Below are positions 63,999 through 64,000 of a DNA stretch of 64,000 nt, piece by piece (position 1 is the first letter of the stretch; each line of letters opens with the position of its first letter). Below the pieces are notes generated by a model. That model saw only the letters and a program-made list of their open reading frames with translations, searched no databases and was not told the DNA's origin. The position numbers were made by a program, and so were the translations under genes. The stretch comes from Scandinavium sp036409475 (lineage in GTDB: Bacteria; Pseudomonadota; Gammaproteobacteria; Enterobacterales; Enterobacteriaceae), in contig NZ_JAYRCK010000013.1 in assembly GCF_036409475.1 (NCBI RefSeq), forward strand, positions 65,322-129,321, in the 5' to 3' direction.

Positions 63999-64000
63999 AA

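Overview
The window is a chromosomal segment of a member of the Enterobacteriaceae. Gene order follows the E. coli/Salmonella block nan - ssp - rpsI/rplM - degQS - mdh - argR - aae - tldD - yhdP - rng - mre - csrD - acuI - acc - panF - prmA - dusB - fis - acrEF - yhdV - aap - rrn almost gene for gene. Local differences point away from E. coli towards an Enterobacter/Lelliottia/Leclercia-type genome: msrPQ lies between acuI and aroQ, nanE is missing from the nan operon, yhcN is doubled, and a sugar island sits between accC and yhdT. I cannot fix the genus from this sequence alone.

Layout. 1-4.7 kb: sialic acid catabolism on the minus strand (nanR, nanA, nanT, nanK, start of nanQ) with a three-repeat NanR operator. 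4.9-8.7 kb: sspBA, rpsI-rplM, zapE. 8.8-12 kb: zapG and the periplasmic proteases degQ and degS. 12-15.3 kb: mdh, argR with ARG boxes, two tandem yhcN-type stress proteins, the barstar-like yhcO. 15.4-21.9 kb: an aldehyde dehydrogenase, the aaeXAB efflux operon, its regulator aaeR behind a strong CRP-like site, and a FucR-like regulator. 21.9-34.2 kb: tldD, yhdP, rng, yhdE, mreDCB, csrD. 34.4-39.6 kb: acuI, msrPQ, aroQ, accBC. 39.7-48.1 kb: an accessory carbohydrate island made of a DUF4432 mutarotase-like protein, two paralogous PfkB kinases, an Rbs-type ABC importer, a tagatose-bisphosphate-type aldolase and a DeoR-type regulator. Its likely logic is import of a sugar, one or two phosphorylations, then aldol cleavage to trioses. 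48.2-52.5 kb: yhdT-panF-prmA and dusB-fis. 52.6-58.2 kb: yhdU, an EAL-domain remnant, acrS and the RND pump acrEF. 58.6-63.5 kb: yhdV and the polar amino acid importer aapJQMP with a sigma-54 promoter. 63.5-64 kb: the distal end of an rRNA operon (5S - tRNA-Thr - 5S) on the minus strand.

The most unusual signal is a family of three roughly 140-bp structured repeats (4752-4932, 11946-12134, 58197-58374). Each sits in the intrinsic terminator of a different gene (sspB, degS/mdh, acrF), in the same orientation relative to that gene, with similar 14-16 bp terminal inverted repeats. The whole terminator hairpin is duplicated on both sides, so the upstream copy has lost the U-tract and the downstream copy has kept it. 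This looks like a non-autonomous mobile element that targets rho-independent terminators and whose target duplication is the hairpin itself. I do not recognise it as REP/BIME or ERIC.
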